Source: JAPOVO01 sp026708165 | Lineage (GTDB): Bacteria > Chloroflexota > UBA11872 > VXNJ01 | Assembly (NCBI GenBank): GCA_965208775.1 | Contig: OZ242360.1 | Coordinates: 2,852,001-2,916,000, forward strand | DNA length: 64,000 nucleotides | Direction: 5' to 3' | Shown: positions 42,882 to 51,391 of the stretch, piece by piece | Position numbering within the stretch: position 1 is the stretch's first letter | How the letters are laid out: every line of letters begins with the position of its first letter | The notes under the pieces: generated by a model | The model's input: only the letters and a program-made list of their open reading frames with translations | Database searches by the model: none | Told to the model about the DNA's origin: nothing | Position numbers and translations under genes: made by a program

Positions 42882-44630
42882 CTAGGAGTAGGTTACCTGG
42901 ACGTGGTCGGCTCCTTCAGACACGACCACGAATATGTATTCCTTGCCCTGAATATCGCCGATGTGGAGATCGTTCGCGTCGCCGTCGACTTGCACGTTCG
43001 TCGCGCTCAGATCTCCGTGTGAAGCGGGGACGGTAATGGTGAGGCCGTCGATTCGTTCGGGCGTCGCGACCCGAAAACTCAGGCGGGACGAATCCTGGTC
43101 CCAATTGACCTGATCGATAGCCGTTTCGCGGCGGCCGTCGTTGAAGTGGACCCAACTGTCGGCTCCGACCGCGGGGACATCAAGCTCCCTGGCCGCTTGC
43201 AGGGTGCCTTCGAGCCAAGGCGGACTGTAGGGCCTGTCCCAATCGGTCCGAGCATAGACGGGGTGGAAATACTGGTGCACTACCGTATGGCCTGATTCGA
43301 CGGCGTCTTGCAAGTACTGGCGGCTGACGTCGACCGCTTCGTCGACCGTCGAGACGGGATGGGCGCTCTTGTGGATCAGGATGAAGTCGTCGCAGGTGAG
43401 CGTCTCCTGCTCGTAGACGTCGATGAAGGCCCCGTCTTCGTCCATGAAACGCATCGGCAGGCCGCTACCGGTGAGGTAGCCGTCTCGGTAGTCGTGAGCC
43501 GCTCGGTAGTTGAGATCAAGCCGAACGCCGTTGCGTTCGAGGGACCTGGCGGTATCGACCCATCCGGTCCAGATGACGCAGTGATTGCGGGTCGTGAGCG
43601 GCGTGAAGCCGTATCTGCTGCGGAACTGTTGGGTCTCCCAGGTGATGCGCTCGTCAAGCTCGTCGGGCGACGGTCTGGGGCCCGCCCACACGTGCTGGCC
43701 AAAGCTGTGTCCGCGCTCCATCCACCCGGCAACTTCTCCGGGAGCGACCTTGGGATGGTCGTCCATCATGAGGTAGGCGGCGTAGGGCGCGTCGTATTTT
43801 TCCATTAAGTCGATCATGGTCACCAACTCGTCGTGACGCATGGAGTCGCCGTCGCCATTGAGGAACTGCAATGCCCGCGCGGCGTGAGGGTAGTACCACA
43901 GCCGGGGCAGCGGCCCCACCGCCTCGTAGACCCACTCCACTGCCCGCGAGAACATTCGCTGCTGAAAGTCGGCCTGTGGGACGTGCCGGAGGTCGAAGTC
44001 GAGCAGTCCGGTGAACATGTCGGCAGGCGTGTAATAGCTCGTGGGATTTCCGGGCCAGTCCGGTCCCGTGCTGCTCTGCTCGGGACGCCCCTGATGAAAG
44101 ATGACGGTCGAAGCGGCCAAGTCGTAGGCGAATACGGCGAAACGGCCTTGACCGTACCTGCCGGTCGCTATGGCCGGAGAGGTTCCGGCCTCCTCCTTGC
44201 TGCCGAAGAGCGCTATTGGACTCGCGCTTGCCGCCTCGTAAAACTCGGCTCCTCCATGAAACTGCATGTAGGGTGGCAGCTTGGCGGGGCAGAGCGGATG
44301 TTGGGCAACGGGCCACAGATACCCGCCGGAGTGCGATCCGCGCGGCTGTAGTCCGAGGGCACGCGCAAGCTCGGCGTCGGGCCGCATCAATACGGCTCCG
44401 CCGCCCGACCGGATATAGGTCAGCAATTGGTCGCGGAGGTCGCGGCCCAAGGGGACCTGGGCGACGATGACGCAGCCCGACCGGTCGGGACGGGGCAACT
44501 CCCGCACCTGCTCGGGCGCCATTACCCTGACGGAGTTGAAGCCCTCGGCGGCCAGTATCTCGACCAGGTATCTGGAATGCGGATGCTCGACATCGTATCT
44601 GGAGATGACCAGAGGTTGGATGCCTATCAT
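42882..44630 (-). CDS. GATase-like plus polysaccharide-deacetylase-like protein
   Basis: 582-aa protein without a signal peptide. Residues about 1-230 resemble a class I glutamine-amidotransferase-like/DUF4159-type alpha/beta domain (VIVAQVPLGRDLRDQLLTYI, GGGAVLMRPDAEL). Residues about 240-500 look like a NodB-type barrel: LNGDGDSMRHDELVTMIDLM gives the D and H of a deacetylase metal site, ERGHSFGQHVWAG resembles the second motif, and TTRNHCVIWTG the third. Residues about 510-582 form a small beta domain. It lies directly downstream of a sugar importer, so it may act on an imported carbohydrate. Enzyme activity is inferred. Confidence 0.6.
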   Translation of the reverse strand: MIGIQPLVISRYDVEHPHSRYLVEILAAEGFNSVRVMAPEQVRELPRPDRSGCVIVAQVPLGRDLRDQLLTYIRSGGGAVLMRPDAELARALGLQPRGSHSGGYLWPVAQHPLCPAKLPPYMQFHGGAEFYEAASASPIALFGSKEEAGTSPAIATGRYGQGRFAVFAYDLAASTVIFHQGRPEQSSTGPDWPGNPTSYYTPADMFTGLLDFDLRHVPQADFQQRMFSRAVEWVYEAVGPLPRLWYYPHAARALQFLNGDGDSMRHDELVTMIDLMEKYDAPYAAYLMMDDHPKVAPGEVAGWMERGHSFGQHVWAGPRPSPDELDERITWETQQFRSRYGFTPLTTRNHCVIWTGWVDTARSLERNGVRLDLNYRAAHDYRDGYLTGSGLPMRFMDEDGAFIDVYEQETLTCDDFILIHKSAHPVSTVDEAVDVSRQYLQDAVESGHTVVHQYFHPVYARTDWDRPYSPPWLEGTLQAARELDVPAVGADSWVHFNDGRRETAIDQVNWDQDSSRLSFRVATPERIDGLTITVPASHGDLSATNVQVDGDANDLHIGDIQGKEYIFVVVSEGADHVQVTYS

Positions 44631-44759
44631 CCACGTTCTCCCATCGCGACGGTTGTCGCGGTCGTCACGCTTACCTGATTACCCGGCGTCGACACATTCG
44701 CTATTTACCCGCCAGGGACGGTACGGGGATTCACGGGCAGCGCAATCCCAAGCGCAGAT

Positions 44760-45653
44760 TCAGCCCTTGATTCCGCTGAGGACCACACCTCTGACGAAAT
44801 ACCTCTGGAACGATGCGTACAGCACGAGCACCGGAATCACGCTCATTAACGCGCCGGCCATGAGCAGCGCCCACTCGGTCCGGTACTGTCCGCGGAAGTA
44901 TGCCAAGCCGACCGGCAGCGTCATCTTTTCGGGCGTGTTCAGGTAGATGATGGGGTGCAACAGGTCGTTCCAGCGATAGAGGAATACGAAGATCGCCAGG
45001 GTGGCCAGCGCGGGTTTGGAGAGCGGCAGGAAGATACGCCAGAAGATGATCCAGCTGCCAGCGCCGTCGATGCGCGCGGCGTCGTCCAACTCCGAAGGGA
45101 GGGTCAGGAAGAACTGGCGGAGCAGGAACGTGCCGAACGCGCCGCCGGTAAAGCCGGGAACCCAGAGCGGAAAGTGGGTGTCCAGCCAGCCCAGCTTTTG
45201 CATTACAAGGAATACGGGGATCATGGTTACCTGGGCGGGAACCATCATCGAGGCCAGAAGCACGATAAACACAGCGTCGCGACCGGGGAATTGCATCCGC
45301 GCGAAGGCGAATGCCGCCATTCCGCAAACGATAATGCCACCGATGACGTTGAGGATTGCAACGTAGAGCGTATTCCAGGACATGAGCACGAAGGGCATAG
45401 AGTTGACCACGTCGCGGAAGTTGGTCCAGATGAGCGGATCGGGGAACCATACGGGCGGATAACGGAATATGTCGCCTTCGTGTTTGAAGGAACTGACGAT
45501 CATCCAGATAAACGGTATGGCCATGAGAGCGCCCAACAGGGTGAGCACAACGTATGACGAAATGACCTTCAGAATCTGCGCGACGACGGTCGAAGCCGTT
45601 CGACGCTTTATAAGGACGGCTTCGGGATCTCGACTGACTACGACTTCAGCCAT
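44760..45653 (-). CDS. Carbohydrate ABC transporter permease (MalG type)
   Basis: 297-aa inner-membrane permease with six predicted helices. The EAA loop is ELDDAARIDGAGSWIIFWRIFLPLSKPALA, typical of MalG/UgpE. The C-terminal end FQRYFVRGVVLSGIKG is the usual one for this subfamily. It is encoded 35 bases downstream of the MalF-type permease. The importer has no ATPase gene here; carbohydrate importers of this kind often share a MsmK/UgpC-like ATPase encoded elsewhere. Confidence 0.93.
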   Translation of the reverse strand: MAEVVVSRDPEAVLIKRRTASTVVAQILKVISSYVVLTLLGALMAIPFIWMIVSSFKHEGDIFRYPPVWFPDPLIWTNFRDVVNSMPFVLMSWNTLYVAILNVIGGIIVCGMAAFAFARMQFPGRDAVFIVLLASMMVPAQVTMIPVFLVMQKLGWLDTHFPLWVPGFTGGAFGTFLLRQFFLTLPSELDDAARIDGAGSWIIFWRIFLPLSKPALATLAIFVFLYRWNDLLHPIIYLNTPEKMTLPVGLAYFRGQYRTEWALLMAGALMSVIPVLVLYASFQRYFVRGVVLSGIKG

Positions 45654-45688
45654 CTAACAGCTCCGGCCGTGCACAGGCTGGACGCGCA

Positions 45689-46621
45689 TCATCCGTAATG
45701 GACCCATCTGCGCTGCAGTCCGAATTGGATAGCCGTGACGACCATGACCGCGAGGAAAAGCACGAACGATAGCGCGGAGGCTATGCCCATGTGGAACCAC
45801 TGGAACGCCTGCAAGAAGATGTAGTAGGCGATGGTCATGGTGGCGTAGGCGGGACCGCCCTGGGTGAGCACGTAGGTCTGCTCGAATACCTGGAACGAGC
45901 CGATCAGAGAGATGATCAGCACGAAGAAGGTGGTGGGCGAGAGCAGCGGCAGGGTGATGTGCCAGAAACGGCGGAACCGGCTGGCGCCGTCAACCTCGGC
46001 GGCCTCGTAATAAACGTCGGGAATGCCTTGCAGGCCTGCAAGGAAGATCACCATGTTGTAACCCAGCCCGCGCCAGACTCCGAATATTATGACGGCCGGC
46101 ATTGCCCACTTGGTGCTGCCGAGCCAGGCCGGCCCTCTGATTCCGACAAATTCGAGCAGCCAGTTGATAACGCCAAAGTCGGGGTTGTAGAGCCATAGCC
46201 AGACCATGGCCACCGCGACGATCGACGTGATGCCTGGCAGGAAAAAGACCGTTCGGTAGAACGTCATAAACTTCAGCTTCTGGTTGACCAGGGCGGCCGC
46301 CAACAGCGAGGTGACCATTCCGAGAGGGACCGAGACAAGCGTGTAATAGCCGGTCTGGACCATCGACCGGGCGAACAGCTTGTCTTCGAGGAACATATCC
46401 CGGTAGTTGTTGATGCCTATCCACTCCCACGGGGTGAGCGCGTCCCAGCGGGTCAGGCTGATGAAGAACGCCGCCAGAACGGCCCCGTGCGTAAACATGA
46501 CCATGCCCACGAGGGTGGGGAACAGAAACGGCATCGCCAGCCACCACTGATGTAGGCCGCCGCCGCGGCGCGGCCGAATGCTTGCCAGCGACCGGGCTAA
46601 GGAGGTGTCAGATAGCGCCAA
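45689..46621 (-). CDS. Carbohydrate ABC transporter permease (MalF type)
   Basis: 310-aa inner-membrane permease. The EAA loop is YYEAAEVDGASRFRRFWHITLPLLSPTTF. The opening WWLAMPFLFPTLVGMVMF and FISLTRWDALTPWEWIGINNYRDMF are characteristic of the sugar (CUT1) family. Translation starts at a TTG with no strong ribosome binding site. It forms a heterodimer with the following MalG-type protein. Confidence 0.92.
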   Translation of the reverse strand: MALSDTSLARSLASIRPRRGGGLHQWWLAMPFLFPTLVGMVMFTHGAVLAAFFISLTRWDALTPWEWIGINNYRDMFLEDKLFARSMVQTGYYTLVSVPLGMVTSLLAAALVNQKLKFMTFYRTVFFLPGITSIVAVAMVWLWLYNPDFGVINWLLEFVGIRGPAWLGSTKWAMPAVIIFGVWRGLGYNMVIFLAGLQGIPDVYYEAAEVDGASRFRRFWHITLPLLSPTTFFVLIISLIGSFQVFEQTYVLTQGGPAYATMTIAYYIFLQAFQWFHMGIASALSFVLFLAVMVVTAIQFGLQRRWVHYG

Positions 46622-46704
46622 GGCTCAAGTAAATGCCATCGTCAGCGGGCGGGCCTCAGCGACAACGCCGCGAGACCCGCCCAACCGCTAACGGTAATCG
46701 ATCG

Positions 46705-48150
46705 CTAGGCTACTTCGGCAGGCCAGGGAACCTTGTCGAGAATGGCCTGGATATTTGTTGTCGCCTCGTCGGCGGCGTCCTGAGCGCTCTTCTCGCCGAG
46801 GAAAGCGGGCGCGAGCCCGTTGGTGAAGGCACCCCGCCACTCGACCCAGGAAGGACCGAAGTCGGCGCCCTTCATGTACTGGACGGAGTCGAACAGGTAC
46901 TTGTAACCGGAAACGCGACCCTTGCTACGGAACTCCTCGCTCGTCGAGACAGCGATGTTGCTCGCGATTCGGCCGAGCGGGAAGTTCTTGTAAGAACGCT
47001 CGTCGCCGATAGCGAACTTAACGACTTCCCAGGCGTCCTCGAAGTGGGGCGAGCCGGAGGAAATGGCCCAACTGTCCGGTCCACCATAGATGACTCTCTT
47101 CTTTGGCCCTATTGGAACCATCATGAGGTCGAAGTTCAGGTCGGTGGACTTGAGGTAGGCGTCGATCTGCCAGCTACCGGTGATGTCCATTCCGAGCCGC
47201 CCGGTGGTGAAGAGCTGCGCTCCGCCGCCGATGTCGGCCGCCTGGGCGTCCGTGGGACCAATTCCCTGCTCGATCCAGCTTACGCATCTGGCGATCATCT
47301 CGACCGAGAGCGGTCCATTGAGCTCGCAGGTCTTGAAGTCCGGAGTCAGGACAACGCCGTCGTTGGAGTTAATCAACGCGTCAAGGAAGGCGTTGGAATT
47401 TCGCCCCCACACGCCGAACTGGGTGGTCTTGTCGCCGTCTTTCTTGGTCAGCTGGGCGCCGGCCTCCTCCCAGTTGCGGAAGGTCCAGTCCTCCTGGGGG
47501 AAGTCGATTCCGGCGTCGTCGAACAGATCGACGTTGAAGTACAACATCGACACGACGGTCTCCATGGGCATCATGTACTGGTCCGGATGCCCCTTGACCG
47601 GGTATCTGCCCTGCTGCCAAATGTCGGTGTAGTGCAGCGACTCGTCGATGTCGCGCTTGATGAGCGGCCCCATGTTGAAGACTAGGCCCTTGTTGGCCCA
47701 GTCCCAGTTGATGGCGACGCTCTGACCAAAGAAGTCGGGAAGCTGGTTGGAGACGGCCTGCGTCTGCATCTTCTGCCAGTACTCACCCCAAGGGGTGACC
47801 TGCCAGTCGATCGTCACGTGCGGGTTCCGCTCGATGAACGGTTCGCCAACCTCAGCCGAGTATTCCTCGACTGTACCCCACCAAGTGTTGAAGTTGAGGT
47901 GTACCGCGGCCTTCTTGGGCATCGCAGCCTCGACGGTTACGATCCTCTCGACCTCTTTGGTGACGACCTTCTGGACCTCGACCTCCTGGGTTACGACTTT
48001 CTCAACGATCTTCTCCTGGACGACGGGCACTTCCTTGACGACCTCGACGACCTGAGTTTCGCCGCAGCCGGCAATTGCCAAAGCGGCTGCGCCAAGGCCC
48101 CCGGCCGCGCCGATCTTGAGGAGCCGACGCCTCGATACATTGCTAATCAT
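46705..48150 (-). CDS. Extracellular carbohydrate-binding lipoprotein (family 1) with helical spacer
   Basis: 481-aa substrate receptor of the sugar importer. The N-terminus SRRRLLKIGAAGGLGAAAL followed by AIAGC combines a twin-arginine-like signal with a lipobox. A 45-residue spacer built from repeated VVxEVxVQKVVTKEV units precedes the binding domain (HLNFNTWWGTVEEYSAEVG, GVWGRNSNAFLDAL, GRLGMDITGSWQIDAY). The fold is that of MalE/UgpB-type proteins. The operon order is receptor, MalF, MalG, deacetylase-like protein. The sugar cannot be predicted. Confidence 0.93.
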   Translation of the reverse strand: MISNVSRRRLLKIGAAGGLGAAALAIAGCGETQVVEVVKEVPVVQEKIVEKVVTQEVEVQKVVTKEVERIVTVEAAMPKKAAVHLNFNTWWGTVEEYSAEVGEPFIERNPHVTIDWQVTPWGEYWQKMQTQAVSNQLPDFFGQSVAINWDWANKGLVFNMGPLIKRDIDESLHYTDIWQQGRYPVKGHPDQYMMPMETVVSMLYFNVDLFDDAGIDFPQEDWTFRNWEEAGAQLTKKDGDKTTQFGVWGRNSNAFLDALINSNDGVVLTPDFKTCELNGPLSVEMIARCVSWIEQGIGPTDAQAADIGGGAQLFTTGRLGMDITGSWQIDAYLKSTDLNFDLMMVPIGPKKRVIYGGPDSWAISSGSPHFEDAWEVVKFAIGDERSYKNFPLGRIASNIAVSTSEEFRSKGRVSGYKYLFDSVQYMKGADFGPSWVEWRGAFTNGLAPAFLGEKSAQDAADEATTNIQAILDKVPWPAEVA

Positions 48151-48388
48151 TTATTCTGCTTCCCTCCGCTAAGTACTTCCCCGCAGAAAACCGTCGCACA
48201 TAATACATTGTCACTTAGGAAATCATGAATAGAGTCAGTGGAGCGACCAGGATCAGGTCGGCGGCTGCCTTCATCACGCTCAAAATCCAGATCGCTAAAC
48301 TAGGCGGAGCCGGAGTAGCGCTGGAACGCGTTTTGCGTGCGTCACCGGCGGGTGGATTTCGCAAGAGGCGTCGTTCGGGGATGAAGAC

Positions 48389-48976
48389 ATGATCTGGCCA
48401 GAGTTGAGCATGGACCAATTTCGCGGCTGGCGGGGCGCCGGCGTTCGGGCGGCCTTGTTGGTGAGTCTCTTGGTATTGGCGGCCTGCGGAGGTTCGGGCA
48501 GCAGCTCCGGGGCGGACGGTCTGCTGACTGTGGTGCGAGTGGAAGAGCGTCTCGAAGACGGTTCGTGGGCGCCCCTTGCCGGAGCGACGGTCACGTTCGA
48601 GGTGTTCCTCGCCTCCGGGCCGACGTTGGTTTCGGCGGGAAATGTCGTGAAGTACGAGGACTACGAAGCGGAGGCCGGCCCGAACGGGATTACCGCCGTT
48701 CTCCGGGCCGCGGAAGGCAAGCTGCCGAAAGACATAGGAATGGTGTTCGCGCAGGTGGAGCTGCCGGACGGACGAACACAGTTCCGCCGGATCAAGTCCG
48801 AGGAGAACTTCGACTTCAAGACCTGGTATCTCAAGTTTGGAGACGAGGGCACGTCGGATGAAACGATCGCCGCGCAGCTGTGTGAGGCGGCCCTCGACTT
48901 TCCAAGCTGTGAGGAATCGCTTATGGCGAGCGGTCTGAAGTCGTGGGGAGCTGGACTGCTCCTGCGAGTCAGGTAA
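48389..48976 (+). CDS. Lipoprotein array member 1 (unknown family)
   Basis: 195-aa predicted lipoprotein, first of six tandem paralogs. Signal helix AALLVSLLVLAAC with the lipidated Cys near residue 33. Mature protein blocks: LLTVVRVEERLEDGSW then PLAGATVTFEVF (edge strands), the middle DIGMVFAQVELPDGRTQFRR, and the end CEAALDFPSC with SWGAGLLLRVR. The cysteines (C-x8-C) could form a disulfide outside the cell. The ATG at 48389 has GGGGA seven bases upstream; an ATG seven codons later is possible. It is divergent from the sugar-receptor gene across 238 bp. No function is recognised. Confidence 0.85.
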   Translation: MIWPELSMDQFRGWRGAGVRAALLVSLLVLAACGGSGSSSGADGLLTVVRVEERLEDGSWAPLAGATVTFEVFLASGPTLVSAGNVVKYEDYEAEAGPNGITAVLRAAEGKLPKDIGMVFAQVELPDGRTQFRRIKSEENFDFKTWYLKFGDEGTSDETIAAQLCEAALDFPSCEESLMASGLKSWGAGLLLRVR

Positions 48977-49018
48977 ACGTTGCTTGCGCCACTGTGGGAC
49001 GGCGTGCGCGGGTCGTTC

Positions 49019-49588
49019 ATGCGGTCCGCCGTGAAGAAAGCGCGTGCGCGGTGGGCTGGAGCCGCCGCCATCGCGCTTGTCACGACAGTTGTAGCGGGAG
49101 GCGCCGGCTGCGGCGAAGTGGCGCCGGCGCAAGACAGCATTCTCACGGTAGTCCGTGTTGAACAGGAGCTTGCAGACGGTACGTGGGTTCCCGCAGAAGG
49201 AGTCAAAGTCGAGTACCAAATCTGGGCGGGCACGACCCACAATGCGCAGGTTTCGCTATATCACGAATATCAGGACGACACGGATGCTCAGGGGCTGTCG
49301 GCAGTGAATCGGGATCCGGGCGACAAGTCACCGGCGGGAATCGGAATGGTGTTCATCGACGTCACGCATCCGGACGGCCGCACGAGCTTCCGGCGGGCGC
49401 CCGCTCAGGAGTTCTTCGACTTCGACGCGTGGTCTCAGAAGTTCCCGTCGGGGGCGGTGGGGCGGAGTGAGATTGTTGAGCAGATATGCGCGACGGCGGT
49501 CGATTTCCCGGATTGCGACAAGAAGCTGGACAGCGAAGGGCTCAAGACATGGGGGGTGGGATTCATTGTCCGGTTCAGAAAGCCGTAG
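49019..49588 (+). CDS. Lipoprotein array member 2 (unknown family)
   Basis: 189-aa predicted lipoprotein. Basic start, signal helix WAGAAAIALVTTVVAGGAGC. Conserved blocks: ILTVVRVEQELADGTW, VEYQIWAG, LYHEYQDDTDAQGLSAV, HPDGRTSFRRAP, CATAVDFPDC, TWGVGFIVRFR. An in-frame TTG at 48980, only three bases after the previous stop, would add 13 residues; the ATG gives a standard signal peptide. Most similar by eye to members 4 and 5. Confidence 0.83.
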   Translation: MRSAVKKARARWAGAAAIALVTTVVAGGAGCGEVAPAQDSILTVVRVEQELADGTWVPAEGVKVEYQIWAGTTHNAQVSLYHEYQDDTDAQGLSAVNRDPGDKSPAGIGMVFIDVTHPDGRTSFRRAPAQEFFDFDAWSQKFPSGAVGRSEIVEQICATAVDFPDCDKKLDSEGLKTWGVGFIVRFRKP

Positions 49589-49598
49589 TTTTTCTGCA

Positions 49599-50147
49599 AT
49601 GAAACCGAAGATCGTCGCACTGAGTCTTCTGGTGGGGTTGGTCGTCGCAGCGCTTTTCGCGGCTTGCGGCGACGACGGCGTGGAGGTAGAAAACCGCATT
49701 CTGACGGTCGTGCGGGTCGAGGAGAGGGACGAGAGCGGAGACTGGGTCCCTGTCGAGAACGCGAAAGTCCTGTATGAGATCTATTCGCCGCGAGGTTCGA
49801 CGCCAGCCGAACCGCCACCTCTCTATTACCAATATGAAGGCGTTACGAACGCCGAAGGAATATCGACGGTGGGGAACGATCCCGAGGGACGTGTCGAGAC
49901 CGATATCGGGATGGTCGTCGTCGACGTAATCCTGCCGGACGGGCGAACTGCGTTCAAGCGAAAGAAGGTCGAGGGAAGCTTCGATTTTGGCGAGTGGGCC
50001 AAGGAGTTCATGGACGAGGCAGCGGCTCCAGATGACATAACCACAGCCATTTGCGTGGACGCCGTCGAGTTCGCGACGTGCGAGGACAGTCTCGAGAGCA
50101 AGGACCTGAAGATGTGGGGAGCCGGCGTAGTCGTTCGCGTCAGGTAG
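49599..50147 (+). CDS. Lipoprotein array member 3 (unknown family)
   Basis: 182-aa predicted lipoprotein starting ten bases after member 2. Signal helix VALSLLVGLVVAALFAAC. Blocks: ILTVVRVEERDESGDWVP, VLYEIYSP, YYQYEGVTNAEGISTV, LPDGRTAFKRKKV, CVDAVEFATC, MWGAGVVVRVR. The ATG at 49599 gives a short clean signal peptide; the open frame upstream belongs to no likely protein. The loop between the first two strands contains a proline-rich insertion (STPAEPPPL). Confidence 0.85.
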   Translation: MKPKIVALSLLVGLVVAALFAACGDDGVEVENRILTVVRVEERDESGDWVPVENAKVLYEIYSPRGSTPAEPPPLYYQYEGVTNAEGISTVGNDPEGRVETDIGMVVVDVILPDGRTAFKRKKVEGSFDFGEWAKEFMDEAAAPDDITTAICVDAVEFATCEDSLESKDLKMWGAGVVVRVR

Positions 50148-50188
50148 AGGCGTTTGACGGCGGGCATTGTGGGGGAGTCTCGACACAA

Positions 50189-50752
50189 ATGAGAAGCCAC
50201 CGGGCGTTTCGGCGGGGTTGGCGTCGGATCGCGGCGCTGGCGGCAGCGATTTGTGTTGCCGCCGGGTTCCTGGCCTGTGGTGATGATGCGCCGCAGGCAA
50301 AGATAATTCTGACCGCGGTGCGCGTCGAAGAACGGATTTCCGACGGGGCGTGGTCGCCGGTGGCGGACGTGCACGTCGACTATCAAATCTGGGCGGGGCG
50401 GGCGACCTCGAGCGCCGACGTCGTGCTCTTCTACGAGTATCAGGATTTCACCGACGAGTCAGGTCTTTCAGTGGTGGCGCAGGCCGCGGACGATAAGAAA
50501 CCGGCGGATATCGGGCTGCTGTTCGCCGAAGTCACCCACGATGACGGGCGCGCAGGTTTTCAGAGGAAGCAAGTCGAGGGGGAGTTCGATCTGCTGGAGT
50601 GGTTCGAGACGTTCTGGCCGGAACCGGTGGATGCGGATTCGGTCATCGACGCGATCTGCGAGACCGCAATTGGACTTTCCGACTGCGAAAGATACCTCGG
50701 GGACCAAGAGCTAGTAGTTTGGGGCAGAGCCATTCTGGTTCGGATTCGATAG
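50189..50752 (+). CDS. Lipoprotein array member 4 (unknown family)
   Basis: 187-aa predicted lipoprotein. Signal helix IAALAAAICVAAGFLAC. Blocks: ILTAVRVEERISDGAW, VDYQIWAG, FYEYQDFTDESGLSVV, HDDGRAGFQRKQV, FDLLEWFETFW, CETAIGLSDC, VWGRAILVRIR. A GGGGGAG lies 11 bases before the ATG at 50189. Spacing to member 3 is 41 bases. Confidence 0.85.
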   Translation: MRSHRAFRRGWRRIAALAAAICVAAGFLACGDDAPQAKIILTAVRVEERISDGAWSPVADVHVDYQIWAGRATSSADVVLFYEYQDFTDESGLSVVAQAADDKKPADIGLLFAEVTHDDGRAGFQRKQVEGEFDLLEWFETFWPEPVDADSVIDAICETAIGLSDCERYLGDQELVVWGRAILVRIR

Positions 50753-50755
50753 GCC

Positions 50756-51355
50756 GTGAGCGTCTGCCCGTTGTTGACCGGGGGCGCGTGTCACACAAAG
50801 AGACTGCTCGCCGCGCCCTTGCTTCTCGTCACTCTAGCGGTGTTGGCGGCCGCTGCTCTGTTTGGGGGCTGCGGAGATGAAGCGGCGGGTGATCCGAAGA
50901 TTCTCACGGTCGTAAGGGTGGAGGAGAAGCTACCGGACGGGTCCTGGGGGCCGGTTTCGGGAGCAAGCGTCCACTACGAGATATACGCGAGGCTGGCGCC
51001 AGACGGGGTGCACATACCGCTGTATCAGCAGTACACCGATACGACGGACGAATGGGGGCTTTCCGCCGTGCTGCGCGATCCTGAGGGCAAAAACCCGGGC
51101 GATATCGGGCTGGTGTTCGTTGACGTCACGCATCCGGGCGGACGCACACTGTTCCGCAAGTGGAAGATCGAACAGCACTTCGATTTCTCGGAGTGGTTCG
51201 CCACGTTCGCCGAGTACGAGTCGAATCCCGCATACTTCATCGACCGGATCTGCGAAACGGTCTCCGGGTTTCCCGATTGCGAAATGACTCTGGAGCGAAC
51301 TGACATGATCACCTGGGGACGAGGCGCGCTTATGCGCTTTAGGGACGATGGCTGA
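50756..51355 (+). CDS. Lipoprotein array member 5 (unknown family)
   Basis: 199-aa predicted lipoprotein beginning three bases after member 4, at a GTG. Signal helix APLLLVTLAVLAAAALFGGC. Blocks: ILTVVRVEEKLPDGSW, VHYEIYARL, LYQQYTDTTDEWGLSAV, HPGGRTLFRKWKI (the DGR of other members is GGR), FDFSEWFATF, CETVSGFPDC, TWGRGALMRFR. Confidence 0.85.
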   Translation: MSVCPLLTGGACHTKRLLAAPLLLVTLAVLAAAALFGGCGDEAAGDPKILTVVRVEEKLPDGSWGPVSGASVHYEIYARLAPDGVHIPLYQQYTDTTDEWGLSAVLRDPEGKNPGDIGLVFVDVTHPGGRTLFRKWKIEQHFDFSEWFATFAEYESNPAYFIDRICETVSGFPDCEMTLERTDMITWGRGALMRFRDDG

Positions 51356-51391
51356 GCGAGCGGGGGATAACGTGGGTTCGGCGAGCGACCG

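Noticed and set aside
49467..49598. Upstream extension of lipoprotein array member 3
   Set aside because: The extra residues overlap the coding end of member 2 and would bury the signal peptide inside the protein; the ATG at 49599 gives a standard signal peptide.
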